Both the position numbers and the translations under genes were made by a program. 64,000 nt of DNA, from positions 4,992,001-5,056,000 of the forward strand of contig CM068382.1 in the NCBI GenBank assembly GCA_034770075.1, given 5' to 3'. This document shows positions 12,796-24,617 of this stretch, one piece after another (position 1 is the first letter of the stretch; the number at the start of each line of letters is the position of its first letter). This DNA is from Aralia elata (Eukaryota; Streptophyta; Magnoliopsida; Apiales; Araliaceae). The notes under the pieces were generated by a model. The model had not been told where the DNA came from, did not search any database, and saw only the letters and a program-made list of their open reading frames with translations.

Positions 12796-15700
12796 GTTCT
12801 TTATAAAAGGGCTCTTCAAAATGTCTGAAGTACCAGATACCTTGTGCATTGCAGCATAGGTATGAATATCGGTGTAGGCACATGAGTACATGTTTGGGCA
12901 GGGAGGAGTACCTGAGTGTCAAAGCCTGGATGCGTCTGCCTCTTATCAAACACTTAACTAAGCTACATAATTCACCAAATAATGTGACAGAAGAATTTCA
13001 AGTTACATCAATCTTTCTGGTTATATGCCATTATCAAAATGTGACAAGCCCAAGCTTAAAGGCCATAAACAATCGAGACTAAATTTTTTATTCTTATTCC
13101 TCATAATACCCATGTTACTTATTATACTACCAGGTAGCGAGGTTTCAACACGGCTCAAGCATTATTCCCAAAATGTTTACATTAGAACTGCCAAGAAGGT
13201 TTTGTTTAGTTTCAAGGAAAAACAGATGATTATAAATATATTTTACAGAAAATTCAGTATAGTGCATATTCAGGGAATAGCTGATCTAGAACTCTATATA
13301 TTTATGGTCTCGAACACATTATTAAGAGTTGAAGAAATACTAAGGTATGACATCTGACTTGGTATTCCAAAGTTAAGTAAACCAACACCTTTTCTGAATA
13401 TGACTACGACTTTGTCGCGTTTGATCCAACATATCTTTGTTCAGTCAACTAAAATGTAACTGTATTGTAGATAAATTTAAAAGGCAAGAGGAAGTTCCAA
13501 GGCGTCGCCTAGTCAATGAAGGCAATGTTATGCCTTGGTCACATGCTCTAAGGCAAGAGCACCTTAGGTGGTAAGGCTTCACCTTTGTTTGTATGGCGAG
13601 CGCCTTCGACAACTTGAAGGAAAGGCGTACGTCTTAGAGAGAGAATATCAATGTATAGTTTTAAGAGATAATAATAAATAATAACCAATTCAGGTTTCCA
13701 ATATAATCCAGATAACCAATTGAGTCGGATCAGTCGGTCGTTAGCAACAGCTAGGTTTCGAACCAAACAAGAGAGAGATATACTACTGTGATGGCAATCA
13801 TGACTTGAGGTGCGACCTCCGATTTCAACTGCCTGTAGGAGTTGCGACCTCCGATTCTAATTTTTCTTTGTTCTTCTCGCCAGTTAATTCACAGCTTCAT
13901 CTATCTCTTCTTGTTCTTTTTTTCCTCTTTAGTCTTCACGTAATTAATACTTAATAGAACATCAAAGGAAAATCTAAAAATCTTAAATACCTAGTATTAG
14001 TTTTTACTTAATATTTGCTAAGCTACTATTTCTTTTATGTTTTTATTAAGCTATTGCCTATATTTTTTTCATTTAATGAAGGATAAATTTATTCTTTTGG
14101 TTGATTACTTAATGATTGTCTTTTTCTTTTAATTGACTGATTATAATTGGAAATGTATACCCAAGTGCAATTTGGAGATGTTATCTTTAGTTTATTTGTG
14201 TTATGTAGATAGCTAAATTGTGGATTGTAAACAACTTATCACCTTATCGTCTAAGTGAGCGCCTAAGCGCTTAGACTCCTAACCACCGCCTCACCTTGAT
14301 AACTATGAGGGGAAGTCACACACCAAGCATGTGCCCATCTGTTAATGTATTTTAAAATTAAAAAAAAAACGGTATTATATCATTACCAAACATTCAGAAC
14401 GTTTTCTTTTTAATAGGTAAAGAAAATTTCAGAACATGACGAATCAAAAAATATTTCTCAAACTCATCACTTCTATTTGACCCTCGCACACACGCTCACG
14501 CTCTTCCTTTTTTGTATCACATATTTGCCTCTGCCACAATTACTTGTAGTTACATCATCCATGCAGCCCTTCTAGTGTCATAAAGACAAAGATTTTATTA
14601 TAAAAAAGAAAGAAGAAGATTTTATTGATGAAGAAAGAAGAATTTACAATTATTTGGAGGACTAGGAATCCTCCAAAAGTAAACCAAACAAAGCAAAGAA
14701 AATGAGTGGGAAACATTAAGAGTTAGTCACTATGAAGGTGTGACAAAGAAACTTTGCGAAAAGCTCCCAATGCATGAACCTAAAGAGAAGATAAGAAAGA
14801 CGCTCTATCCCAACGTATATCAATATTCATTGCCCCACCACAATAAATCCTAGCATTCCTATAAGATAAAGATATTAAAGTACACAACATGAAAACAATG
14901 ATTTTTGCATTGTCCCTCTGCCCTTTGGATTTGACAATTAGAAAAATTTGACCACCTTTACACATACGCACATGGTGCATATACACCAAGTCCACGTGGT
15001 GACATATTCAGCAAAGCCTTCATATAATTACCATGGAAGAATGAACAGTGCAAGTTACAGAAAACAAGTAATAAATACACTTTTGCAGATGATGAGATTG
15101 CAGAAAGAAGACTGTATACCGGAAAATCCAACCGCTTCAAAAGCATTACAGCTTCAGCTCTTGCCTGTATAGACTCAGAATCTGAAAATACCTTTCCCTG
15201 AAACAAATAGTTTAAAATGTTGGGCGATCTTTAAATTTAATTGTGCATCACAAACAGGCCTCAGCATTCTAGCGAGTTACTCTTTTTCATATATTTAGCA
15301 AGTTATAAGTAATTCAGGTTACAAGGTAAAAAATCGTGCAATTTTCTCATTCATCAAACTTTTGTCAAAAGTGGCAGGTTCAGGCATGTCCTAGTAGCAC
15401 ATAACAGACATTCATCCTTAGATCTTGAAACACCAATCCTCCATTACTTGCCTCACCACAGAGTAGAGGCAGTAAGCATGGAGGTGTGGAACTTAACCGG
15501 GGGGGGGGGGGGGGGGGGGAGGGGGGGTGGAATGGAGGCCCCAACCAACTACAGAAGAACAATAACATTAAATACACTAATGACACTCATCTCGAAGCAA
15601 TTTTTACCTCAGATGCTTAAACATCAACAAGGATATCTTAGAAGTACATCCCTGTAGGGTCCATAAAAATAGTTGAGGTCTGGACTTACCAGAATCCTGC

Positions 15701-18700
15701 TTACATGACAAGGGCCTTCTAAACTGAAATTATCTATTTTTTCTTGAGAAGCACAATAATTATAGGGAGACGCGTATACAAATGGAACAAAGCCTCAGAA
15801 AGACAGCCTTTATACCAAAAATATGTATATAAAAATAATAAATAAAATCTCCAAAAACTATTCAACTTTACAAACCCATAATAAACTGACATATTATCAA
15901 TATGATAAACATGCTAAAAAACTTTACAGTTAACCACAATCAGAAGTTTCTGGTCCAGCATCATCAATGAAGACTGAAGATCATTCCCATACAGCGAACA
16001 GAAAATTAAAACAGAACAAGTTCATGAGTCTGCTCCTTGTTGTATAGCATGAAACAAATATATGTAGAATTTGTATGTATGCAAATATTCACACTAGAAC
16101 TATTTGAAACCAGCTGTTTGGGTCGATCTTGTTATACAATTCTACTTAGGCCATATTATTATGTAAACCACAAGCCATCATGTAACTTCTAACCACCTCA
16201 ACCAGTCTTCTTTTGCCTACAGGTTATTCAACCATTTCCAACAAGATTTGAATAACTATCAACCATCTTAAGTAATTCCTCATCATGTACTCAATTGTCA
16301 AAGGGGTTTACTTAAGCCAAAACAACACTAACAGCTTACAGTAAGCTGCAACTGTAGATACTAATAAAATGATAATTATAGCAGAAGAAACAATAGCCTA
16401 CCTGCAAACCTTTTATAATTACAGATATTGCTTCTTCAGACGCTCTCTTGCAATCCAGGAATGATGAATCCCCGTATGCCTAAGAATTAATAAAAATGAA
16501 AGGACTATCATCGAGTAAATAAAGATTTCAACACAGATGTAAAATAAACCATGAAAATAACAAGAGAACAGGAACAGAGACTGGCCCGACTATTGCACGA
16601 CATGGTAAGAGAAAAATAACCTTAAAAATTGGCATGGCTCCAGTGTAGAATCTCACTGCATCAGCATAGGCTTCGGATTTGATACACTTTCCAAGTCTGG
16701 TAGGTAGATCATATATGAACTGCTCTTTTCCACATAAGATGAAATCTGTGTAACTCATACGTGGCCAAACAACAAAGTTTACAGAATGTATAGGGCATGA
16801 TATAAGAATTACATCTATCCCGTTAGAAAATAAACCACATTAAAAAATCATAAGTTGCACAACTGGTGCTTTGATAAATTGTGTTGACTAATTTTCTTTC
16901 ATAAATCAAAACATCCACAAGCATATGATACTATAATTGACTGGCGAGTGAAATTCATAATTGACTGGTGAGTGAAATTCAAGCTGCATGGGTTCACAGT
17001 GCCCAACATTCACAGAGGAGCAGCTAATCACATGTTGAAATTGCTTGGATTACAAGTCCAGGAGTAAGTTGATGAGTATATCATGATTGCGCTTTCTTTT
17101 CAAAGGCAACCTTTTACTCCTTTGGAAAGACAGGTTCTAGACCACCCATGGGTAATCCTTTGGAAAGGCAGGTTCTAGTCCACCCATGGGTTCACAGTGC
17201 ACCACATTCACAGAGGAGCAGCTAGTCACATGTTGAAATTGCTTGGATTATATGTTAGGAGTTAGGAGATGAGTAATTCATGATATCTCTTTCTTTTCAA
17301 AGGTAACCCTTTACTCCTTTGGAAAGACAGATTCTAGTCCACCCATGGGTAAGTAAGTCAATAACTAAATGTGTTTTAGCTATACACAATGAGGTGCAGG
17401 CACCTAAAGTTTGACATTTACCTGAACTTTACGCAGAAGATTACGCGTGCGATGCAATTTTTCTATATGCTCTCTCTTTCCGAAAAGAGAAGTATTGACC
17501 CCATCACTTCTAGATTGCACAGACATTATCTACAGTGATGATTAAAATTTGTAAAGCTTTGAATCACATTCATTGTTTGTGTTCTCTTGTTAGAAATGAG
17601 AAAACTAATTCAACAGTAATAATATATTTTTGGCAAAACTAATGATTTTTCCACTGTACTTGGCACGTTTTACTTAATACACCACTGAACTTTTAATTTT
17701 TCAAATTACACCATTAAACTAATTAATATTTTCAAATTGGTCATTCCGTTACAAAAATTGGATGGACGTTAAATCTAGGAATTAAACTCTCAACATGAAA
17801 GTATTTTTCCTCTTTTTCATAGTCAATTTTCTATACTCTGCTTTAGAAAAACTCCAAGAAAGTCAATTTTCTATACTCTGCTTTACTTCACCCTTAAATC
17901 TAGGAATTAATCTCCAAGAAAGTCACTTTTCTATACTCTGCTTTAGGAAAACTCCCCGAAACACATCAAATCAAGATACTTGAGTAGATTAGTATGAGAA
18001 AAAGAGAAAAAATACTTTCATGTTGAGAGTTTAATTCCCAGATTTAACGTCCATCCAATTTTTGTAACGGAATGACCCAATTTGAAAATATTAATTAGTT
18101 TAATGGTGTAATTTGAAAAATTAAGAGTTCAGTGGTGTATTAAGTAAAACGTGCCAAGTACAGTGGGAAAATCATTAGTTTTGCCATATATTTTTCTATG
18201 CATAACACCTTTTCTAAGAGCTGCTCCATGTTGACTTCCATGCCCACAATATTACTTTTCATTCTGAAATAGTCCATATTTAAAACATGAGTTAAAAATG
18301 GCAAACAACATTAGAATTAATATCAACACGACTAAATTCATGAATTGGACTAAGCCAATATGTACTTCTATTTTGTTGTTATTGTAGTCAGATTTGAGAT
18401 TGAAAACCTAATCAACTTGCAAATATAAGCAAACACTATTATGCTGAAACTGCTACGAAGAACGAAACAATGTAGTAAAGGGGTAAGTCCAACCTTTTAA
18501 TTGTGTCTGTAGCACTGATAAATTTGTTATAATTTTCATATACTAACATTTGCAAGTCAGTATCAAGATTCTTTATCTCAGCAGCCATTTCAACGTGTCG
18601 CTGAAGCAAACCATCCAAATTTGACTTTTGTACCTAAACATAAGTAAGAATTGATTTATCATTAATAAACCCACACTAGAAACTTAAGAATACAATCATA

Positions 18701-19580
18701 TGATGGGGATTCTTTGTAACCATATTCACCGTAGCATTGACACAATCCTAAACGTTACTAACAAAATGAACATATTGAGTATAAGATAAAAAACTTTGGA
18801 GCCAAAAACAGCAGCACAAGGGCTTAGTTTAGTTGAAAGATTAAATTGCAACATTAACTATCAGCAGATTTACTAACTCAATCCCTCTTTATAATTCAGT
18901 TGGGTTGTACTGAGTCAAGCTGACTTGTATTGTGGAATCTACAACATATAAATGAGATGCAACTGTTCCAACTTCCAAAGTGAATCTCTCCTTAAAATTT
19001 AAATTTTGTCTGGCCTCCCTTAAAGGTTGTTATTAGTTAAAAGGGCCTAAATTGACTGTCATTAACTTAATAAACTCAAAAGTAACCTGAATTGATCAAT
19101 GACTACGATTTAATAGAACTGATTCCCGTGCAATTGCAGCATAACCTTTTCAAAAAAGAGGCCTTAATAAACGATTAATGTCAATCACTTAGTCAAAGAA
19201 CTTGTAGTTATCACCTGAGAATATAGTCACAACACGTCCAATTGAATTGTAAAAAGGGTTGGTAAATCAAAATCACTTATTTTAAATCAATGCGCATTTC
19301 CGCATCAGATTCATATATAATTTCAACATAAATGTGTGCATTAGTTGGTTGATGGATCTGGAAATCGATGAGAGATCGAAAAAGTAATAATTGAGCTTAC
19401 TAGAAGATTCATGTACTGATCTGCATCAAAGGAGGTGGTGTTGATGGTGTCGAGCGTGGCATATCGTCCAGAAGTGTTAGCCGGAACTGAATCAGATAAA
19501 GGATCTTGAGAGTAAAAGCTTGACAATAGATCTCTCATCCTCTTCGCCTTATCGTCCAACGGCAAATCATCTACCTCCAT
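3560..19580 (-). CDS. VPS51: Vacuolar protein sorting-associated protein 51 homologue, 20 exons, complete
   Basis: VPS51 (UNHINGED in Arabidopsis) is a subunit of the GARP/EARP tethering complexes with VPS52, VPS53 and VPS54 or syndetin, acting in retrograde traffic from endosomes to the trans-Golgi and in vacuolar sorting. Exons: 19580-19401, 18633-18494, 18263-18209, 17529-17422, 16719-16621, 16479-16402, 15197-15120, 12477-12322, 11056-10956, 10838-10771, 9164-9091, 8948-8882, 8488-8370, 6486-6226, 6106-5990, 4912-4841, 4742-4692, 4547-4317, 4238-4062, 3679-3560. The phases join without a break into 783 aa, about the length known for the plant protein. Recognisable blocks: KAKRMRDLLSSFY at the N-terminus, the VPS51/67 coiled-coil region (about 50-130), FSDSESIQARAEAVMLLKRL, LLRKRFITPNWVK, a Ser-rich linker, LETHLAKLFKQKLEIFTKVE, and C-terminal EPPILDKLVQAKLAKS. 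Introns are GT-AG except the one after 6226, which has a GC donor (GAG|GCAAGG). Introns reach 2.8 kb and hold several transposons. Exon ends are hand-placed; the family assignment is secure. Confidence 0.95.
6840..7540 (-). mobile_element. Copia-like remnant with iMet primer-binding site, in VPS51 intron 13
   Basis: On the minus strand TGGTATCAGAGCCACC (about 7016-7001) is a perfect primer site for initiator tRNA-Met, as in many Ty1/Copia elements. Sequence downstream (6840-7000 on the minus strand) could be the start of a gag leader; 7017-7400 would be LTR-like. I found no second LTR and no pol domain, so this is a truncated copy or a non-autonomous element. Boundaries are approximate. Confidence 0.5.
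7780..8090 (+). pseudogene. LINE (non-LTR) endonuclease fragment, in VPS51 intron 13
   Basis: The plus strand encodes IIYWNLRGLNN, then, after a frame change near 7830, LRPDIVYLQETKV and GTAGGILILCDSR. These are the N-terminal motifs (WN.RGLN, LQET, GG) of the apurinic-like endonuclease of plant L1-type LINEs. No reverse transcriptase follows, and it ends near a G-rich tract at 8168-8180. It is a frameshifted fragment lying antisense to VPS51. Confidence 0.7.
10093..10297. mobile_element. Stowaway-like MITE (second family, 205 bp), in VPS51 intron 8-9 region
   Basis: Starts CTCCCTCCGTCCTCC and ends CAGCAGACGGAG, with TA on both sides (10091-10092 and 10298-10299). The ends match the Stowaway signature, but the interior differs from the 258-bp family elsewhere in the window. 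Confidence 0.75.
13480..14316. mobile_element. Possible degenerate hAT-like element in VPS51 intron 7
   Basis: Both flanks carry GC-rich AAGGCG/GCGCCTAAGCGC strings in an otherwise AT-rich intron (13490-13630 and 14245-14300), and the right edge reads CACCTTGATAACTATG. The composition resembles the subterminal regions of the hAT element at 57637. I could not identify matching termini or a target duplication, so the boundaries are only indicative. Confidence 0.3.
16987..17350. repeat. Direct duplication (~165 bp, twice) in VPS51 intron 4
   Basis: A unit beginning CATGGGTTCACAGTGC at 16987 recurs at 17185 with the same order of landmarks (ACATTCACAGAGGAGCAGCTA, GTTGAAATTGCTTGGATTA, TTTCTTTTCAAAGG, CCACCCATGGGTAA) and scattered point differences. 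A short TTTGGAAAGRCAGGTTCTAG block is present three times. Confidence 0.8.
17632..18185. mobile_element. Mutator-like foldback element with ~186-bp inverted repeats, in VPS51 intron 3
   Basis: Left arm 17632-17817 (GGCAAAACTAATGATTTTTC...) and right arm 18000-18185 (...CATTAGTTTTGCC) are near-perfect inverted repeats. The 10 bp on each side are identical, ATATATTTTT at 17622-17631 and 18186-18195, a target duplication of the size known for Mutator-like elements (9-10 bp). The ~180-bp centre has no transposase and contains three copies of a 25-bp unit (AGTCAATTTTCTATACTCTG core) at 17821, 17861 and 17921. It is non-autonomous and lies wholly within the intron. Confidence 0.85.
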
Positions 19581-21211
19581 TTTTCTATCAATTTCAACTC
19601 TTAACTAACTTAATCTCTTCTCTTGAAGCTTATGAGATCGCGAACGATGCGGGAAGGTATCAAGTGGCGCGATCGGAGTTTGTATTAGAACTGAACCAGG
19701 ACGAAGGATTGAGGTTTATTAAGAAGAAAATTGGACTACCGGCTAACCTGCTCACTGAATATATTTCTTAATTCGCTCAAATGTCATTCGACGTCGTTTG
19801 CTGGCCCATGGAGGCATTCTCTCGTCTCTAGCAATCTGATCCGGCAGTAAACGGACTTATTCCGATTCGCATACAATAATATCTGTATTTGTTTCTAAAA
19901 AAATAATATTTTATCTGTATTTATATTCGATATTCGATATTAATTTGTTAAGGTACCATTCGAAAACAATTATTGAAATTCAAATATTATAATTAATTAA
20001 AATTAATAAATAAATAATTTAAAAAATATTATTATGATATTAGTATAACATAATACAATCATCAACTATATGATTAAATTATAAAATTTAGAAGAAAAAA
20101 AATTAATCACTCTATTTAATAAAATATCTTTATAAAAAATATTATAAAATTATAAAATATTATAATTTTATAATAAGACTCGTTATACCGCATATCAGAT
20201 TCGATAAATATGTTGGTGGATCGATATTAAACGAATACGAATATACATATATTTGTATTCGTATCTATTTATTTATAAATATTTCTAATCAAATACGAAT
20301 AATATTTATTTCGATTATCATTTACAATCCTACTGATCCCAAATTTAATATTTTAATTAGATAAAAAAAATAGAGAAATGACTGAAAATTTTATATTTTC
20401 AAGTTTTATTTTATGTTCAATTATAGTTTTTGAGTTTTTTTACGAACAATAATAAAAAGAAAGATGGAAAAATTATCACTTTTTTGGTCAAAGATTTTAG
20501 ACCCAAAAAAATTAAATTAAAAGGCACTAAAATTTTAAAAATTAATGTATCAAGCTTTTTTGAGTAATTAAATTCATTCGATAAATTTAAATCATACCGC
20601 TTTTAAAATTAAACTCCTCTTAAAAATTGAACTAAGACAATTAAATTTAAGTCAAAAATTGTAGGATCAGCTATTATTCTACATTTATATTAAAGAAATA
20701 AAAAAATGTATATTTGATAATTATTCTGGTGTATAAATCATTTCATTGAAGTACAAATTTATTATATTTCCTACATTTTTTATTTTATGTGGATGAGGTA
20801 AAAATGGATCTATTTTAATGGAACAGGTGAATCTCACAAACATGGTCATATTACATTATTCACCGTCAACAAAACATGCACTTGAATGCTAAAAAATTAT
20901 TAAATTCCTTCTACCATTTTATTTTTTCAATTCAATCGTAGCATGAGTTATAATTTGAAAAATAAATACGTAGATAAATGTTTTTTTTTGTCCATTAAAA
21001 GTGTTATACTTAAGGCCCGTTTGAACAAAAGTTTTTAGATGGACTAAATTTACTTTGAGTTCTGATTTATGTTGAATTACAGGTATGAAACATATCAATA
21101 CATAGGATTGAATAAAATTATAAGATATTATTACACATCTCTCTGAGAAAATTATCGCTAATACTTATATATGTAACTAACAATCAAAAAATCGACTTAA
21201 ACATTGACAAC
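19581..21211. other. Intergenic region upstream of VPS51, with an unassigned short ORF
   Basis: Holds the VPS51 5' leader and promoter (minus strand). On the plus strand 19626-19771 stays open for about 48 codons and reads like protein (VARSEFVLELNQDEG, RFIKKKIGLPANLL) up to a stop at 19769-19771; I do not recognise it and see no start or partner exon. From 19860 to 20340 the DNA is AT-rich with repeated ATACGAATA/TATTCGTAT strings in both orientations, suggesting a decayed inverted-repeat element. Nothing else was recognised up to the retrotransposon. Confidence 0.4.
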
Positions 21212-23643
21212 TGAAAGTCCAATAATAATCTAGAAGGGGGGGTTGAATAGATTATTACTGTTTAAAAATTATCTAAGGCCTTTTTAAATTTTTAGTAAAT
21301 TAATTTGCAGTGTCAGAAATTAATATGCAAGATGATAAAAATTTAATCACACAATGCACAGAGATTTGTCTGGTTCACAACATACATCCAGGGTATGTTG
21401 CTACGTCCAGTCTCAAGCTCCTCTCCAGAACTTGAGATCCTATTACTATCAGTAATAAATACTCCTTCAACAGGCGGAGAAGCCTTTACAAAGTTTTATA
21501 GATAAACTTACAACTATTCCACAACTAATTATCTTGGACAGCAAGCTCCCAGCTCCCTCCTCAAACTTAGTTGCACCTTTCCTTTGAGTTCAGTTTTACT
21601 TTATGATCTGGTCTTGAAACGACAGTCTCTTCCTCACCTCACAAGTACACTAGAGACCCAACTCCCAGCTGACCTATCTAAGACTCTGGTCTTGGTCAAA
21701 GAATTACTCGTCTTTCTCACAAATACATAAAAGAAACTAACTCTACCCTTTTCCTTTTACAAATGGATTTGATGTAAATATGCTTCTAAAATAAGCAGAT
21801 GAAATTTAGTACAGGTGTATAAAAGTTTAAATGACTTTTATATTTGATGCTCTTCAAATAAGCAGATAGCAATTAAAGTTCAGTTATATTTATAAAAGTT
21901 CAATGACTTTTATACTTGAGAAAATAAGCTTCCTATGCAAGCAGGTATGAGTTTATGCTCAATAAATATCAGTGCTTCTAAATAAGCAAATATATAATTT
22001 AATGCAAATTTATAAAGAAGTATTTATTCTTTATAACAAAGAATGTGTTTCTCTTGATTTATGCAACAAGTATTGTATAAAAAATGATTTTAGGTTCAAA
22101 TACTTGTAATAACATATATAGATAAACAGCATTTGATATAACAAATAAATTTGTTGTAACTCAAAGATATATGAAAAATATTTTATCTATTATGTGAATG
22201 ATTATAAATAAAGCCACTTAGGATTTTAAGGACCGTTTGAATAATTCGCTCGAGATTGAATAAATTCAAATTATATCGGTTTCTAAGTACGGGCAAAATT
22301 TATAGTTTCACAATTGATACTTATATAAATATTTTCAGTGGATCGCAAGAAATTCAAGAAATTGTTCGGATACGTCTCTATAAGAGAAGTATCTCAGGGT
22401 TGTGCTGACGATCAAGCTATAATCCACTTTACTAATATTTATATAAATAATATTAATAAAAAGCCACTTAGGATTTTAAGGACCGTTTGAATAATTCACT
22501 CAAGAGTGAATAAATTCAAATTATATCGGTGTCTAAGTACTGACTTATTATTAATAAATAAATGAAATATAGATATATATAATTGTGTATAACAATTTGT
22601 ATTTGTATATCTATAATCATAAACAAGTAAGAGATAATGCAATTAAATAATTTAAACAACTTATCTCAAACACTTGTGACCAATTTTCTCTTCCTTAACT
22701 AATCAGAACCTTGAAAATAGAAGAGAGCTAAAGCTTTTTAGAGAGAGAAAATGTAGGCAAGGAGTAAGCTTTTTCTTTTGGAATTGGCAAATGAAAACCG
22801 AAGCAAGCTTTGCTATTTATAGCAGATACTGAGTCGAGGGTATACTTGGAATTTATAAGTTAATTTTTAAAATTGATGGCTCAGATTTATTTGTTTGAAG
22901 AATGAGAGGTTTGGATGACATGGATAAATAATACTCGGATTGCCCAAAACATACACTGCCAGTACAATCAATTTGGTCAAGGCAAAATTTCTAGCACATG
23001 CCTATTCAATAAATGCATATCTTCATATAGATTTAATCCTTGCAAATCTATTACTTCAATTAAGTTCATGGGTCCCACGAATATATCAATAAGATTTCAA
23101 TGCATTCTTTCAAAGGCTTAGCCTTTATCTTTTAACACGGGCAGCATACATACGGATGGAGCAAAGAATTTTGTCCCAAAATGTTTGTCACACACATATG
23201 CACATGCACATTAATTTAGATATTGCAAGTTTCCTTACATGGGCACACGAATAACATACACAAATATATACATATATACATACACATATATATATATTCG
23301 GTATATATATATATATATATTATATTTTCTTTTACTTTTTGCCCATAAGAGATTTTTGAAACCTTTAGTTTTTTTGAAATTCATTTTAAGAAATAAATAG
23401 GAGTTCTCATTGCTTTCGTAAATTTTTCTTTATGAATTAATTTCTTTCACACTTGATATTAGATTATCAAGGTTTAAGAAAAATAAATTCAATAAGTAAT
23501 AGGAAAAATATTTTGGTCAAGGTAAATGAGAAAAATTCAAAACAACTATAAAATAAAACCTATGGAGAGGATTCTACCCTTTTGTTACCTTTTTCTTAAT
23601 TATTGTTATCATCAAAATATTCTAAAAAATCGGAGACCTATCA
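21212..23643 (-). repeat. 3' LTR of the Sirevirus-like element
   Basis: 2432 bp; on the element strand it starts TGATAGGTCTCC and ends GGACTTTCA. It has about 75 bp (roughly 21250-21325) absent from the other LTR. A TATA-type string CTATAAATAG lies at 22822-22813 (minus). An ~80-bp unit beginning AAGCCACTTAGGATTTTAAG (plus strand) occurs twice, at about 22214 and 22460. A short open frame at 22915-23121 also occurs in the other LTR and is not considered a gene. Confidence 0.93.
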
Positions 23644-23660
23644 ATCTCCCCCTTTTTGAT
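23644..23660 (-). other. Polypurine tract next to the 3' LTR
   Basis: On the minus strand AAAAAGGGGGAGATTG directly precedes the LTR start TGATAGG. Related G-rich tracts occur further inside (around 23700-23732, 23933-23970), the multiple polypurine-tract pattern reported for Sireviruses. It primes plus-strand synthesis in LTR retroelements. Confidence 0.8.
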
Positions 23661-24142
23661 GATGACAATACCAAAAATATTTTCTCATAAAAGCACTTCC
23701 CCTTAGTTTATGAAAACTCCCCCTCAGAATGAGCATATATAAAATTTTAAAATTTTATAGTTCCTGTTCAGCCAAAAACATTGCATCATGACAGTGAACT
23801 GATTTTATAGTAGTTAAAAATATATTATAGCAATTTATAATACTATACTGCAGTTGTACTAATAACAGTTCACATGTTTAACAGTTACTATCCCATGTTT
23901 ATATAGCAGTTCACATGTCAGCAGATATTTTTCTTCTCCCCCTTTGTCATTACAAAAAGTGGGGGAAAAAGTCAAAGCACAGTACTTGCAAAAGTTATTA
24001 GTTCAGACATAGGTTCCCTGCATGCATACAGACAGATATATATAGATATATATATATATAGGTACTTTTAGTAGTAGTATTTAGTTAGTTACAACATTTG
24101 TAAATAGTTAGTAGCAGAAAGTTATTACAGGCCCTCAAATAG

Positions 24143-24502
24143 TTAGTAATCTTCTTCATTGAGAGGAGAAAAGTGATGACCGAGATTGAGAAGAGCATCA
24201 TCTAAAGGCAAGGGATCTGTTGGTGCAACCTGGGTAGAGCTTGAGCTTGCAGGAAAGTGATAGGGAGGCATAGAAAGCTTCATATTTTCCATTAAAAAGT
24301 GTAACATATCCTGAAGATGATGCACCATTTGTTGCATTGTTTCCATTTGAACCATGACATTATTTAGATTAAATAACATCAGTTGGTTCATACTGTGTAT
24401 AACATCTAATTGTGATGACATATGAAGGTCTGACTCATTTGTGTCAGGAGCACAAGGCTTAAACACAATCAGTGGTGTAGGAGGAATATGCAACCGAGAC
24501 AC
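24143..24502 (-). pseudogene. C-terminal part of the env-like ORF (119 aa)
   Basis: An open frame with PPTPLIVFKP and a Met-rich helical stretch (MNQLMLFNLNNVMVQMETM) ending near the element's 3' non-coding region. It follows the 245-aa ORF at 24618-25355 on the same strand with a ~115-bp gap containing a frame break or stop. I infer it is the tail of the same env-like gene. It is hydrophilic to amphipathic, with no clear transmembrane segment. Confidence 0.5.
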
Positions 24503-24617
24503 AATGTTGGTATTTTGAACAGCTTGAAATTGATGATTAGTGAGATCAATTTCAAGATAGTTGAAAATACGAGTGAGAAGTAGTCCAAAACCCAGACAGT
24601 TGTTGTTGAAACAATGT

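Noticed and set aside
22915..23121. 68-aa ORF repeated exactly at 34223-34429
   Set aside because: Both copies lie in the LTRs of the Copia element at corresponding positions; identity reflects LTR duplication, not a conserved gene.
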